A stretch of DNA of 64,000 bases from Deminuibacter soli (lineage in GTDB: Bacteria; Bacteroidota; Bacteroidia; Chitinophagales; Chitinophagaceae), in assembly GCF_003412455.1 (NCBI RefSeq), contig NZ_QTJU01000011.1:62001-126000 (forward strand). Direction: 5' to 3'. Under the pieces are notes generated by a model, which did no database searches, was not told the DNA's origin, and saw nothing but the letters and a program-made list of their open reading frames with translations. Below, in pieces: positions 16,926-25,346 of this stretch. Made by a program: the position numbers and the translations under genes. Every line of letters begins with the position of its first letter. The stretch's first letter is position 1.

Positions 16926-19349
16926 ATGCAAAATATGAATAAGATGAATTGGCTACGGGGATTTGCTTTGTTCCTGCTGTGTTTTCAGCTGTTGGCTGTA
17001 CATGCCATCGCAAACGGCGGTGAAGGAGATAATGAAAATAAAAACGGGCATATCAAAGGTAAAGTGCTTACTGCTGATGACAAACCTGCAGCAGCAGTAT
17101 CTGTAAATATACAGGGCAGCAAAAAAGCTACACTCACCGAAGAAGATGGCAGCTTCAGCATCGACAATGTGAAACCCGGCGATTACCAGCTGGAAGTGAG
17201 CCTGGTAGGGTACGAAAGCAGTATTGTGCCTGTAACGGTAACCGAAGGCAAAACGGCTTCAGTATCTATTATGCTGAAAGTATCCGGCCAGCAGCTGCAG
17301 GACGTTACAGTAAAATCTGGCAGGAATGGTTACAACGCAAGGCAGGTATCACCTACCCTGCGCCTTAACGAACCACTCATTGATGTTTCGCAGAACATAC
17401 AGATCGTGAACAGCAAAGTGATGACCGATCAGCAAATCACCAGCATGAGCGACGGATTGATCCGCAACGTGAGCGGCTTAATGCGCCTCGAACACTGGGG
17501 CGACCTGTACACCAATATCAGCGCACGCGGCAGCCGCCTCTCTGCTTTCCGCAATGGCATGAATACCATTACTTCTTACTGGTCGCCATTAACAGAAGAT
17601 ATGAGCTTTGTAGATCATGTGGAGTTTGTGAAAGGACCTGCCGGCTTTATGATGTCGGTTGGTGACCCGGCCGGTATCTACAACGTGGTTACTAAAAAAC
17701 CAACAGGTGTTACAAAAGGTGAAGCCAGCATTACCCTGGGCAGCTATGATTTATACCGTGCCTCACTGGATTTTGACGGCAAACTCGATAAAGAAGGAAA
17801 AGTGCTGTACCGGCTGAACCTGATGGACCAGAACAAAAATTCTTTCCGTGCCTATGAGTTCAATGATCGCTACAGTATTGCACCTGTGCTCAGCTTTAAA
17901 TTGGATGATAACACTACGCTTACTGCAGAATACATCCGCCAGCACGTAAAATCATCTAACGTGGGCAGTTACTATGTATTCTCTACAAAAGGTTATGCTA
18001 CCCTGCCCCGCGATTTCAGTATTCTTGACCCGGGACTGGAACCAACCAACATCACCGAACAGATTGCCACGTTAAGCCTGGCACACAAGCTCGATGATAA
18101 CTGGAAATTATTTGCACAGGCTTCTTACTACGATTATCGTGGCGTTGGCTCTTCTATGTGGGCTACCTCGGTTAGTGCCGATAGCATGATCCGCAATGTA
18201 AGCATCTGGGATGCGGTGAGCACGGCAAAATTTGCACAGGCTTACCTGAATGGCGATGTGCAAACAGGTGCTGTTCACCACCGCATTCTTGCAGGTATTG
18301 ATGCCAATGAAAAAGACTACATGGCAGACTGGAACCAGAACCACGACCTGGATAAAGCGGATGCACAGTTCAATTATGCCAACCCTTCTTACGGTTTCCC
18401 TTCTAACGGTTATCCTGTATGGGACAGAACCACTCCCCTTGCACAACGTGCAGGTGTTTACGGTACTGTTAAGCAAAGCCTGGTAGGCCTGTATGTACAG
18501 GATGAATTGGGCTTCCTTAATAACAAACTGCGCCTGACACTGGCAGGCAGGTACACGCATGTTAAAGCAAGCGAATACGCTGCAGATTCAAAAGCCAACA
18601 GGGTAACACCACGCATTGGCCTCAGCTATTCAATTAACGACAATACTTCTGTGTACGCATTGCTGGATCAGGCATTTGTTCCGCAAACAGGCTTCCGTAA
18701 AGACGGCAAATCTGTTAAACCGCTTACCGGCAACAATATGGAAGTAGGTGTTAAACGCGACTGGGCTGGTGGCAAATGGGGTAGCAGCCTGTCTGTTTAC
18801 CGCATTATACGCAATAACGAAAACTCAACCGACCCCAGCGATCCTACAGGCCGGTACGTTGTACAGCTGGGACAAACAAGGGCACAGGGTATTGAATTTG
18901 ACCTGCATGGCGAAATCATTCCCGGCTTAACCCTTACTGCCAACTATGCGTTAACCGATAACCAGATCACCAAAACCGATACCAGCGCAGCAGGCAAAGC
19001 TACCCTGCACAACAAAGTGCCGGGCTACGCCAAACACACTGCCAATGCCTGGCTGAACTACAAAATACAAAGCGGCATCCTGAAAGGCTTTGGTGTATCA
19101 GGCGGCTTTACCTTCCTCGGCGAACGCAGCACCTGGACCTGGACCGGCGCAACAGGTGAACAGGCTTTGCCGGATTACACCAAATTTGATGGCGGCATTT
19201 TCTGGGAAAAAGACAGGCTGCGCATCAGCTGCAACGTATACAACCTGGCCGATAAATATCTTTACTCCGGCGCAGCTTACGGAGCTTACTACTACACCCA
19301 GGCTGAAGCAGGCCGCAACTGGCGCCTGGGTATCAACTACCGCTTTTAG
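16926..19349 (+). CDS. TonB-dependent siderophore-type receptor
   Basis: An 807-residue outer-membrane importer. A signal peptide is followed by a CarboxypepD_reg domain (about 40-115: GHIKGKVLTADDKPAAAVSVN ... DYQLEVSLVGYES). The plug (about 125-270) includes ISARGSRLSAFRNGMNT and VKGPAGFMMSVGDPAGIYNVVTKKPTG, the pattern of TIGR01783-type siderophore receptors. A barrel follows, ending NWRLGINYRF with the C-terminal aromatic Phe expected for BAM insertion. ATGs at 16926, 16935 and 16944 are all possible starts. The usual partner genes for iron uptake are not adjacent. Confidence 0.92.
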   Translation: MQNMNKMNWLRGFALFLLCFQLLAVHAIANGGEGDNENKNGHIKGKVLTADDKPAAAVSVNIQGSKKATLTEEDGSFSIDNVKPGDYQLEVSLVGYESSIVPVTVTEGKTASVSIMLKVSGQQLQDVTVKSGRNGYNARQVSPTLRLNEPLIDVSQNIQIVNSKVMTDQQITSMSDGLIRNVSGLMRLEHWGDLYTNISARGSRLSAFRNGMNTITSYWSPLTEDMSFVDHVEFVKGPAGFMMSVGDPAGIYNVVTKKPTGVTKGEASITLGSYDLYRASLDFDGKLDKEGKVLYRLNLMDQNKNSFRAYEFNDRYSIAPVLSFKLDDNTTLTAEYIRQHVKSSNVGSYYVFSTKGYATLPRDFSILDPGLEPTNITEQIATLSLAHKLDDNWKLFAQASYYDYRGVGSSMWATSVSADSMIRNVSIWDAVSTAKFAQAYLNGDVQTGAVHHRILAGIDANEKDYMADWNQNHDLDKADAQFNYANPSYGFPSNGYPVWDRTTPLAQRAGVYGTVKQSLVGLYVQDELGFLNNKLRLTLAGRYTHVKASEYAADSKANRVTPRIGLSYSINDNTSVYALLDQAFVPQTGFRKDGKSVKPLTGNNMEVGVKRDWAGGKWGSSLSVYRIIRNNENSTDPSDPTGRYVVQLGQTRAQGIEFDLHGEIIPGLTLTANYALTDNQITKTDTSAAGKATLHNKVPGYAKHTANAWLNYKIQSGILKGFGVSGGFTFLGERSTWTWTGATGEQALPDYTKFDGGIFWEKDRLRISCNVYNLADKYLYSGAAYGAYYYTQAEAGRNWRLGINYRF

Positions 19350-19373
19350 TAAGTACAGAGCTTATTCAACAAC

Positions 19374-19419
19374 AATCCGCCGGAGCTTCACTGAATGAAT
19401 GCAACCGGCGGATTTTTTT
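19374..19419 (+). terminator. rho-independent terminator
   Basis: AATCCGCCGG (19374-19383) pairs perfectly with CCGGCGGATT (19405-19414), followed by TTTTT. It ends the siderophore receptor transcript. Confidence 0.9.
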
Positions 19420-19559
19420 AATTAGCCCCTCTTTATCATAGACCTGGATAGCCTGTGCATATGAGATCGCGGCTGCACATTTTCTGTTAGCTTTGCACTT
19501 ATTCTCATCGAAAGTTTTTCAATCAGTATTTGCCTTCGCCTGACTATACATTTATCCTT

Positions 19560-20258
19560 ATGACAGATTCATCTTACGATGCGCATCAAATTCGTAGTGT
19601 CACGAATTTTCAGGACCTTGTTTCCACGCCATTTAGTGGAGAGATGAATGCAATTTGCTGGACGCGTAATCTGACGGGTGATTTTTCTGAAATTGTTGAA
19701 AAGGTAGCGTTAAGCGGGAATATAACAGTAATTGAACCAGCGGAACTTCGTGAACTTCAGTTGAGTGAACAAGGGCAACTTGCCCGCGAAATACTCTTGC
19801 ATGATTGGGAAGCATTGAAAACGCATGGCGCATCACCAAGCCTTAATGTGATCAGCTGTTATGACCGGGATGATGCCTACCCTTTTTTTTCAACCGATGT
19901 TTATTCTTTTCATGTAGACCGCTCTCCTGTACCAACCGATACTTTTTTATGTACTTATCATGGTGAATCGAGTGAAATATTGCCCAATGCACAGGGTATA
20001 AAAAAAGTACTCATCCCTGAAATACGTGATGAACTCAAAAAACTATATCACGGAGCGGAGGAAGATTTTGAATCATTCTTAAGTGAACATTTCTTTGATC
20101 TGCATTACCAGGCCAAACCGGGTGCACGTCCAATAAACTTAGGCCCTGGTAACCTGTGGAAGCTGGCGGTTGATTATCCTGGAAGCCAGGCCCTGCCCTG
20201 TGTTCACCGTGCACCGGAGGAAACATCCGGACAAAGCAGGTTATTGCTGATCTGCTAG
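19560..20258 (+). CDS. DUF1826-like protein
   Basis: A 232-residue cytoplasmic protein from the first ATG in frame. NISCYDRDDAYPFFSTDVYSFHVDR carries an H-x-D that resembles a 2-oxoglutarate/Fe(II) oxygenase facial triad. The later NLGPGNLWKLAVDYPGS and PCVHRAPEETSGQSRLLLI resemble the second half of DUF1826 proteins, with a further His. I am fairly but not fully confident in the family; the enzymatic idea is inference. A TAGCTTTG lies at 19488-19495. The gene ends just before a degenerate tRNA fragment. Confidence 0.65.
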   Translation: MTDSSYDAHQIRSVTNFQDLVSTPFSGEMNAICWTRNLTGDFSEIVEKVALSGNITVIEPAELRELQLSEQGQLAREILLHDWEALKTHGASPSLNVISCYDRDDAYPFFSTDVYSFHVDRSPVPTDTFLCTYHGESSEILPNAQGIKKVLIPEIRDELKKLYHGAEEDFESFLSEHFFDLHYQAKPGARPINLGPGNLWKLAVDYPGSQALPCVHRAPEETSGQSRLLLIC

Positions 20259-20265
20259 TTAAGCA

Positions 20266-20297
20266 CCCGGAGAACAGGATTGGAACCTGCGGCCTAC
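20266..20297 (-). pseudogene. degenerate 3' half of a tRNA-Pro gene
   Basis: These 32 bases align without gaps to the 3' end of the tRNA-Pro gene (20344-20375) at an offset of 78, with 26 identities. The T-arm core ACAGGATTnGAACCTGCG is kept apart from one base. There is no anticodon arm or 5' half; a terminator hairpin occupies that place. Confidence 0.65.
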
Positions 20298-20308
20298 CGT
20301 AAAAAACA

Positions 20309-20335
20309 AAACCCGCAGCTATTCGCTGCGGGTTT
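20309..20335 (-). terminator. terminator of tRNA-Pro
   Basis: AAACCCGCAG (20309-20318) pairs with CTGCGGGTTT (20326-20335), a 10-bp perfect stem, followed on the minus strand by TGTTTTTT. It is correctly placed 8 bases after the tRNA 3' end. Confidence 0.85.
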
Positions 20336-20343
20336 CTTGTTAG

Positions 20344-20417
20344 TCGGGAGGACAGGATTCGAACCTGCGACCTCCTGGTCCCAAACCAGGCATTCTACCG
20401 GCCTGAACTACCTCCCG
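20344..20417 (-). tRNA. tRNA-Pro (anticodon TGG)
   Basis: A 74-nt gene. On the minus strand the acceptor stem is CGGGAGG with CCTCCCG and discriminator A. The anticodon stem-loop CCTGG-TTTGGGA-CCAGG gives anticodon TGG, and the T-arm reads CAGGTTCGAATCCTG. CCA is not encoded. Confidence 0.97.
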
Positions 20418-20501
20418 AGGCCGTGATTTATTCAATCGCGGGGTGCAAAGGTAAGGATTTACATTTCACAACAAAATAAGTTGCATTCTTTTTTTAAACT
20501 T

Positions 20502-21383
20502 CTATCCATTCATTTTTACCACCACCTCTTTTCTTTTGCGCGACAGCCACAGTCCCGTAATTACCAACAAGGTTCCCGCTATAGCCCAGGCAGTTATTTT
20601 CTCGTGCAATACCACGGCTGCCATGCCATATCCCAGCATTGGCGTTATAAACAGCCACATGCCCGCCTTCACCGTGTCTTTAGAGAGCAGGTTCAGCCAT
20701 AAGCCATAGGAAATAATTGATACCGGCACAATCAGCCAGCCGATAGAAAGATAAAAATTCGCATCTGCATGCAGGTAAGTGTTGTTGTGGTTCAGCAACA
20801 CCAGGGGGATAAACATAAGTCCACCGAGAAAAGTCTGCCAGGCATTCACCACCAAACGGTGAACCGGCAGCTGAATTTTTGCATAATACACACTGCCCGC
20901 AGATATTGCACTGATACCTGCAATCAATATTGCGATACCGGCAGCCGTTGCATGGCTCTCCCGCAAATTAGGATAAGCTGCCAATCCCAAACCCGTAAAA
21001 GCGATCGCCATACCAATACATTCTGCGCGGGTTAATTTGCGGTGCAGCCATATGGCAGAAAACAAAGTGATAAGCAGGGGATTGGTTGCCGAAAACAGGC
21101 TGATTAAACCGGCTGACACCATTTTTACTGCAGTCACAAAACCGCCAATGTACAGGAAGATATTCAGCAGTGCGAGTATCAGCACCTGTTTAAACTGTTT
21201 GCCGGCCGGTACAGTGTAACGCCCGCGGCGAATGCCGTATACATACAACAACTGTAAAATGCCTACCGCAGTAAAACGCAGGCAGCTTAGCAAATAAGGA
21301 TCTGCCGATCGTATGCCCAATTTAGTTGCCGCTGTTGCCGATGCCCATAACAATGCGAACAAAATGCCTTCTGCCAGTTCCAT
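20502..21383 (-). CDS. EamA/DMT-family transporter
   Basis: A 293-residue inner-membrane protein with about ten transmembrane helices in two homologous halves of five (EamA repeats). The first half begins AEGILFALLWASATAATKLGIRSADPYLLSCLRF and contains LFSATNPLLITLFSAIWLHRKLTRAE, the typical end of an EamA unit. The second half ends MLGYGMAAVVLHEKITAWAIAGTLLVITGLWL. The family exports amino acids and other metabolites; the substrate is not predictable. It is divergent from the dioxygenase gene with about 98 bases between starts. Confidence 0.9.
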   Translation of the reverse strand: MELAEGILFALLWASATAATKLGIRSADPYLLSCLRFTAVGILQLLYVYGIRRGRYTVPAGKQFKQVLILALLNIFLYIGGFVTAVKMVSAGLISLFSATNPLLITLFSAIWLHRKLTRAECIGMAIAFTGLGLAAYPNLRESHATAAGIAILIAGISAISAGSVYYAKIQLPVHRLVVNAWQTFLGGLMFIPLVLLNHNNTYLHADANFYLSIGWLIVPVSIISYGLWLNLLSKDTVKAGMWLFITPMLGYGMAAVVLHEKITAWAIAGTLLVITGLWLSRKRKEVVVKMNG

Positions 21384-21481
21384 TCCTTAACATTTCTTTA
21401 AAAACCGGCAAATATACGTACACTGTTTCTTATCATACCTCAAGTGCGGGGCAATATATGCGGCGTAACTTTACAGGCGTT

Positions 21482-22318
21482 ATGAATACCTTATCCGATT
21501 TCAGGAAGTTTACCCGGGATCTGCCTTATTATCCAAAGGCAATGCCTGTATTGTTTGTAGGCCATGGCTCACCCATGAATGGTATTGAACACAATATGTT
21601 CAGCGATAAATGGGCTACGCTTGCGCAAACTATTCCTGTGCCTGCTGCAGTGCTGGTAATTTCTGCACACTGGTTTACACAGGGTACTAAAATAACGGCT
21701 ATGGAGCAGCCGCCTACTATTCACGACTTTGGCGGTTTCCCGAAAGCATTGTTTGATGTGCAGTATCCTGCACCCGGCAACCCGCAGCTGGCAGCAGATA
21801 CGGCGGCAGGTATTGCATCTGCCAAAGTAGAACTCTCGCACGACTGGGGCCTGGATCATGGCACCTGGACAGTTGTACGGCATATGTACCCGCAGGCTAA
21901 TATCCCCGTATTGCAGCTAAGTATTGATTATACAAAAGATGCTGCCCGGCATTATGAACTGGCGCGTGAATTATACCACCTGCGCAGCAAAGGCGTGCTC
22001 ATCATTGGCAGCGGTAATATGGTGCATAACCTGCGCATGCTTTCATGGGAGATGATCAACGGCGGCGGTTACGATTGGGCGATAGAAATAAACGAGGTAT
22101 TTAAACAACACATCAGCACCCACAATCATGCAGACCTGATTCATTACAGCCGGCTGGGCACACCCGGTAAGCTGGCCATACCAACACCGGAGCATTACCT
22201 GCCCCTGTTGTATACACTCGGACTGCAATCTGCAAGGGATGAAATAAGCTTCTTTAATGATGAAGCAGTCGGAGGCTCTTTAACCATGACCTCCGTGCAA
22301 ATAGGCGAACCTGTTTAA
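21482..22318 (+). CDS. ygiD: 4,5-DOPA-extradiol-dioxygenase family protein
   Basis: A 278-residue cytoplasmic enzyme of the LigB/DODA superfamily. FVGHGSPMNGIEHN holds the metal-binding His28, followed by VISAHWFTQGT, PPTIHDFGGFPKALFDVQYPAPG, WGLDHGTWTVVRHMYP and IPTPEHYLPLLYTLG. These blocks match E. coli YgiD closely. The family opens aromatic rings of catechol-type substrates such as DOPA; the natural substrate in this organism is unknown. The start is the ATG at 21482 because sequence upstream does not fit the family. The stop overlaps the stop of the convergent DUF427 gene. Confidence 0.9.
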   Translation: MNTLSDFRKFTRDLPYYPKAMPVLFVGHGSPMNGIEHNMFSDKWATLAQTIPVPAAVLVISAHWFTQGTKITAMEQPPTIHDFGGFPKALFDVQYPAPGNPQLAADTAAGIASAKVELSHDWGLDHGTWTVVRHMYPQANIPVLQLSIDYTKDAARHYELARELYHLRSKGVLIIGSGNMVHNLRMLSWEMINGGGYDWAIEINEVFKQHISTHNHADLIHYSRLGTPGKLAIPTPEHYLPLLYTLGLQSARDEISFFNDEAVGGSLTMTSVQIGEPV

Positions 22319-22596
22319 GGCACTATTTCAACACCTTTGTAAAAAGCGATATAACCCGCAATCTCCTGTGCTGCTGCACGGGGTTTGGGATAATACCAGG
22401 CCGCATTGCTGTTTTTATGTCCATCCACATTTACGTGGTAATAAGAAGCCTCTCCTTTCCATGGGCAAATGCTGTGTTTCTCGCTGCTTTCAAGATAAGC
22501 AAGCTGTACATCTTTTTCCGGGAAGTAATGGTTGTTTTCTACCACAATGGTATCATTGCTCTCTGCAATCACTGCACCCTGCCAAATCGCTTTCAT
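22315..22596 (-). CDS. DUF427 protein
   Basis: A 93-residue protein that is essentially one DUF427 domain: MKAIWQGAVIAESNDTIVVENNHYFPEKDV, then HSICPWKGEASYYHVNVDG and AAWYYPKPRAAAQEIAGYIAFYKGVEI. The Trp-rich Cys-Pro-Trp-Lys-Gly motif is the family signature. Function is unknown; the fold is a small beta-tent. The start is the ATG at 22596. Its stop codon and that of the dioxygenase gene share bases 22316-22317. Confidence 0.9.
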   Translation of the reverse strand: MKAIWQGAVIAESNDTIVVENNHYFPEKDVQLAYLESSEKHSICPWKGEASYYHVNVDGHKNSNAAWYYPKPRAAAQEIAGYIAFYKGVEIVP

Positions 22597-23030
22597 AAAT
22601 AATGCTTTTATTGTAACATATTCCGGGGCTGCCTGCACAGCCTTTATTGTACTGCAATTTACAATGTAATGGCCGCATTGCGGCACTTCCCTGCTGCTGT
22701 ATGCTGCGTTCCAACCCGCACGCCCGGTGTATCGCCAGCGAACAATCCGGCACAAGGCAAGGCATGGTGGGCTATGCACCAGTGGCGCAGGGTTTTGCTT
22801 ACCGCGTCAGCATCAGCTGGTGGGGGTTTGTTGCAGCCATTGCCAACCCTGTAAAAAATCTGAAAGCTGCGTAACATATTGTACAACGAAAGCATATATA
22901 AGGCAACCAATTACCGTTTGCACAGGCATAGAAATGTTAAAAAAGACCAGTCTGAACGCGTTTGCAGCATTTGATCAAAATATACGGCTTATTTAGATGA
23001 ACTGGAGGTACATTTACAAAAAGTAAGCAA
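22597..23030. other. 434-base gap without a recognisable gene
   Basis: Between the DUF427 and cupin-8 starts. Several frames are open across 22647-22910 on both strands because the sequence is GC-rich and stop-poor, and none encodes a protein I recognise. It could be remnant coding sequence or a long shared promoter region. No tandem repeat or strong hairpin was seen. Confidence 0.4.
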
Positions 23031-23906
23031 ATGTATCTTCAGTCCGTAGAGGTTGTAAACGATATTACTCCGGAAGCATTCATACAGGAATACTACAACC
23101 AGAATAAGCCGGTGGTGCTGCGCAACCTGTCGAAGCAATGGCTGGCTTATGAAAAATGGACATGGAACTACCTGAAAGAAGTTGCAGGCGACAAAAAAAT
23201 TCCCATCTACAACAACATAAAAAGCGATGCTTTTACCCCGATTAACAAGGCAGATGGTTATACTACATTTGGTGAATACATTGACATGATCAGCAACGGG
23301 CCTGCTGAATGGCGTATTTTCTTCTTTAATATTTTCTCCCATGCACCGCAGTTAAAAGATGATTTCATATGGCCATCTGATTATGTAAAAGGCTTTTTAA
23401 AAAGCATGCCTTCCATGTTTGCAGGCGGTAAGGGTTCTATTACACACATGCACTTCGATATAGACCTGCCCAACATTATGCATACGCAATTTATCGGCCG
23501 TAAAAGGGTATTGCTTTTTCCGAAAGAAGAACAATACAAACTTTACCGCAAACCCTTTGAAGTGCTAAGCCTTGCCGACTTCAGCAATTATTATGATGCA
23601 GAGAAAAGCAAAATCGACATAAATAAATTCCCGGCACTGGCATTTACCCACGGCCTCGATGTGATACTGGAACATGGTGATACCCTGTTTATGCCCAGTG
23701 GTTACTGGCACCATATGGAGTACCTCGAAAGCGGCTTTGCTATGAGCCTGCGCGCATGGAACAAAACCATCAAAGGCAAAATCAACGGCGGCTGGAATGT
23801 AATAGGCATGCGCAACATAGACAGCCTGATGAAAAAAACAATGCCCGGCACCTGGTACAACTGGAAACAACGCAAAATTTATAACGCCGCGAATAAGGCA
23901 ATCTGA
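23031..23906 (+). CDS. cupin-8/JmjC-like oxygenase
   Basis: A 291-residue cytoplasmic protein of the Cupin_8 family, Fe(II)/2-oxoglutarate oxygenases related to FIH and JmjC hydroxylases. NKPVVLRNLSKQWLAYEKWT is the usual N-terminal strand. The iron site is visible as HMHFDID (His141, Asp143) and GDTLFMPSGYWHHMEYL (His227 or His228). QFIGRKRVLLFP contains the basic residue region that usually holds 2-oxoglutarate. Substrates may be protein side chains or small molecules. It is a single-gene unit ended by a strong terminator. Confidence 0.9.
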   Translation: MYLQSVEVVNDITPEAFIQEYYNQNKPVVLRNLSKQWLAYEKWTWNYLKEVAGDKKIPIYNNIKSDAFTPINKADGYTTFGEYIDMISNGPAEWRIFFFNIFSHAPQLKDDFIWPSDYVKGFLKSMPSMFAGGKGSITHMHFDIDLPNIMHTQFIGRKRVLLFPKEEQYKLYRKPFEVLSLADFSNYYDAEKSKIDINKFPALAFTHGLDVILEHGDTLFMPSGYWHHMEYLESGFAMSLRAWNKTIKGKINGGWNVIGMRNIDSLMKKTMPGTWYNWKQRKIYNAANKAI

Positions 23907-23932
23907 TTCGCCTTAACATACAATACACGATC

Positions 23933-23967
23933 AAAAACGCCTGCAGGTTAAACCTGCAGGCGTTTTT
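23933..23967 (+). terminator. strong rho-independent terminator
   Basis: A 17-bp perfect inverted repeat around a single base: AAAAACGCCTGCAGGTT (23933-23949) and AACCTGCAGGCGTTTTT (23951-23967). The A-run and T-run make it able to work on both strands. Confidence 0.92.
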
Positions 23968-24161
23968 GTATTGGTTACGGGCAGGTGGCTTTGGAACAAA
24001 GACGACAGGCCCGGCTGCCGGCAGGTGATCCTTAAGCGTATACAACCTTGTGAAACAACCATGATATTGAGGGAAACAACCACAACATTGCGCGCATTGC
24101 AGTGTTAATTTGCAGGATGGCTTATTGTTTTAATGCAATGGCTGTAACAAATAATGCAGGT

Positions 24162-24737
24162 ATGAACAGTCGGCTAATGCACCATTTACAACGCTTTACT
24201 ACTATCCCCAAAGCAGACCAGCTGCTTATCCGCCAGGCTTTTACTCCCATTATGTACAAGGCCGGCCATATACTTTCCAAAGCCGGGGAAAAAGCCACCG
24301 TTCTTTACTTTATCAACAAAGGCTTATTGGAGATAACGCTGCCGCGTGCCGGGCAACGCGATGCGATTTACTATTTTATGCGGGAGCACCAGTTTATGGG
24401 CTTTTTGTACAGCTATTACGATGATGTACCAGCATTGCAGGGCTTAAAGGCAATAGTGGATACCGAGCTATTGTCCATCGCCATAGCTGATCTTCATACG
24501 CTTTACATATCATTCCCTTATCTGAAGGATGCCATCAATAAAATGACCCATGTTACCATGGCAGATATGATCAATTGCAAAAATGCCTACCTGGGGTTAA
24601 CAGCCATACAAAAATACCAACTGCTACTGGAGCTACAGCCCGAAGTGGCCATGGCTGCGGCCTTAGGTGATATTGCCTCTTACCTTGATATTACCCCGCA
24701 GTCGCTTAGCAGAATACGGCGGCAGTTAAGCAGATAA
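24162..24737 (+). CDS. Crp/Fnr-family transcriptional regulator
   Basis: A 191-residue regulator from the ATG at 24162 (MNSRLMHHLQRF). Residues about 25-115 are a cyclic-nucleotide-binding-like beta-roll (YKAGHILSKAGEKATVLYFINKGLLEI ... REHQFMGFLYSYYD). The C-terminal helix-turn-helix is short: ALGDIASYLDITPQSLSRIRRQL. No Fe-S cysteine cluster is present. This is the small Bacteroidota type whose ligands are mostly unknown. Its target is not obvious, since neighbours are separated by terminators. Confidence 0.87.
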   Translation: MNSRLMHHLQRFTTIPKADQLLIRQAFTPIMYKAGHILSKAGEKATVLYFINKGLLEITLPRAGQRDAIYYFMREHQFMGFLYSYYDDVPALQGLKAIVDTELLSIAIADLHTLYISFPYLKDAINKMTHVTMADMINCKNAYLGLTAIQKYQLLLELQPEVAMAAALGDIASYLDITPQSLSRIRRQLSR

Positions 24738-24743
24738 CAAGAA

Positions 24744-24770
24744 CGCGGCCTTTGTTATACAAAAGCCGCG
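24744..24770. terminator. terminator between convergent genes
   Basis: CGCGGCCTTTG (24744-24754) pairs with CAAAAGCCGCG (24760-24770) with one mismatch, between the Crp/Fnr gene and the convergent cupin gene. Confidence 0.65.
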
Positions 24771-24783
24771 CTATGAATAATGC

Positions 24784-25233
24784 TTATGGTCTGGTACCGG
24801 GAGGCCCCAGTAGTTCATCGCCCAGTTCAGCAGAAATACGCACAAAGCTGCCCAGGTCGTTATCGAGATCGGGGGCTGCACCATCTTGCCTGCCTGGAAT
24901 GCCTGTTTCACGTATCAGCCTGGCAAAACTGCTGGGACTGGCAACCGTTAACACTTTAGCTGCTGTAGCACCAGTGCTTAATACAGCATGTGGTGTTAAT
25001 TTTGGAATAAATACATGCTCCCCGGGTTTTACTATGTGGGTACTATCTTCCAGGAAAACAGTGATCTCGCCTTCCATTACAACTAGTGATTCGGTGTACC
25101 GGTGGTGCTTGTGCAAAGGAATTTCTACACCCGGCGCCAATGTACCCAAAATCAAATCATACGAAGCGGCTGTGTCCTGCTCATCGGCAAGTATCTCAAG
25201 TTTACAGCCGAAAATCCAATAAGTTCTGCTCAT
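24784..25233 (-). CDS. cupin-2 protein
   Basis: A 149-residue protein. The cupin core spans about residues 28-95: LAPGVEIPLHKHHRYTESLVVMEGEI gives motif 1 with three His and a Glu for metal binding, and GEHVFIPKLTPHAVLSTG gives motif 2. The tail (FARLIRETGIPGRQDGAAP ... ISAELGDELLGPPGTRP) resembles the ends of small cupins annotated as quercetinase-like or sugar-binding. The reaction is unknown. It is monocistronic. Confidence 0.85.
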   Translation of the reverse strand: MSRTYWIFGCKLEILADEQDTAASYDLILGTLAPGVEIPLHKHHRYTESLVVMEGEITVFLEDSTHIVKPGEHVFIPKLTPHAVLSTGATAAKVLTVASPSSFARLIRETGIPGRQDGAAPDLDNDLGSFVRISAELGDELLGPPGTRP

Positions 25234-25346
25234 CCTATCTCCTTTTTTGAAGCGTCAAAGCTACAGGGCATCAGGGAGCTGCGCAATGAACAATTGGTAA
25301 AAAATGGAGGAGTATTTATTGACTTATGATAACAGGCAGCAACGTG

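Noticed and set aside
22659-22910. Several overlapping open frames on both strands as small genes
   Set aside because: All frames are open at once because of base composition, none has a recognisable domain, and none has a supporting promoter or spacing.
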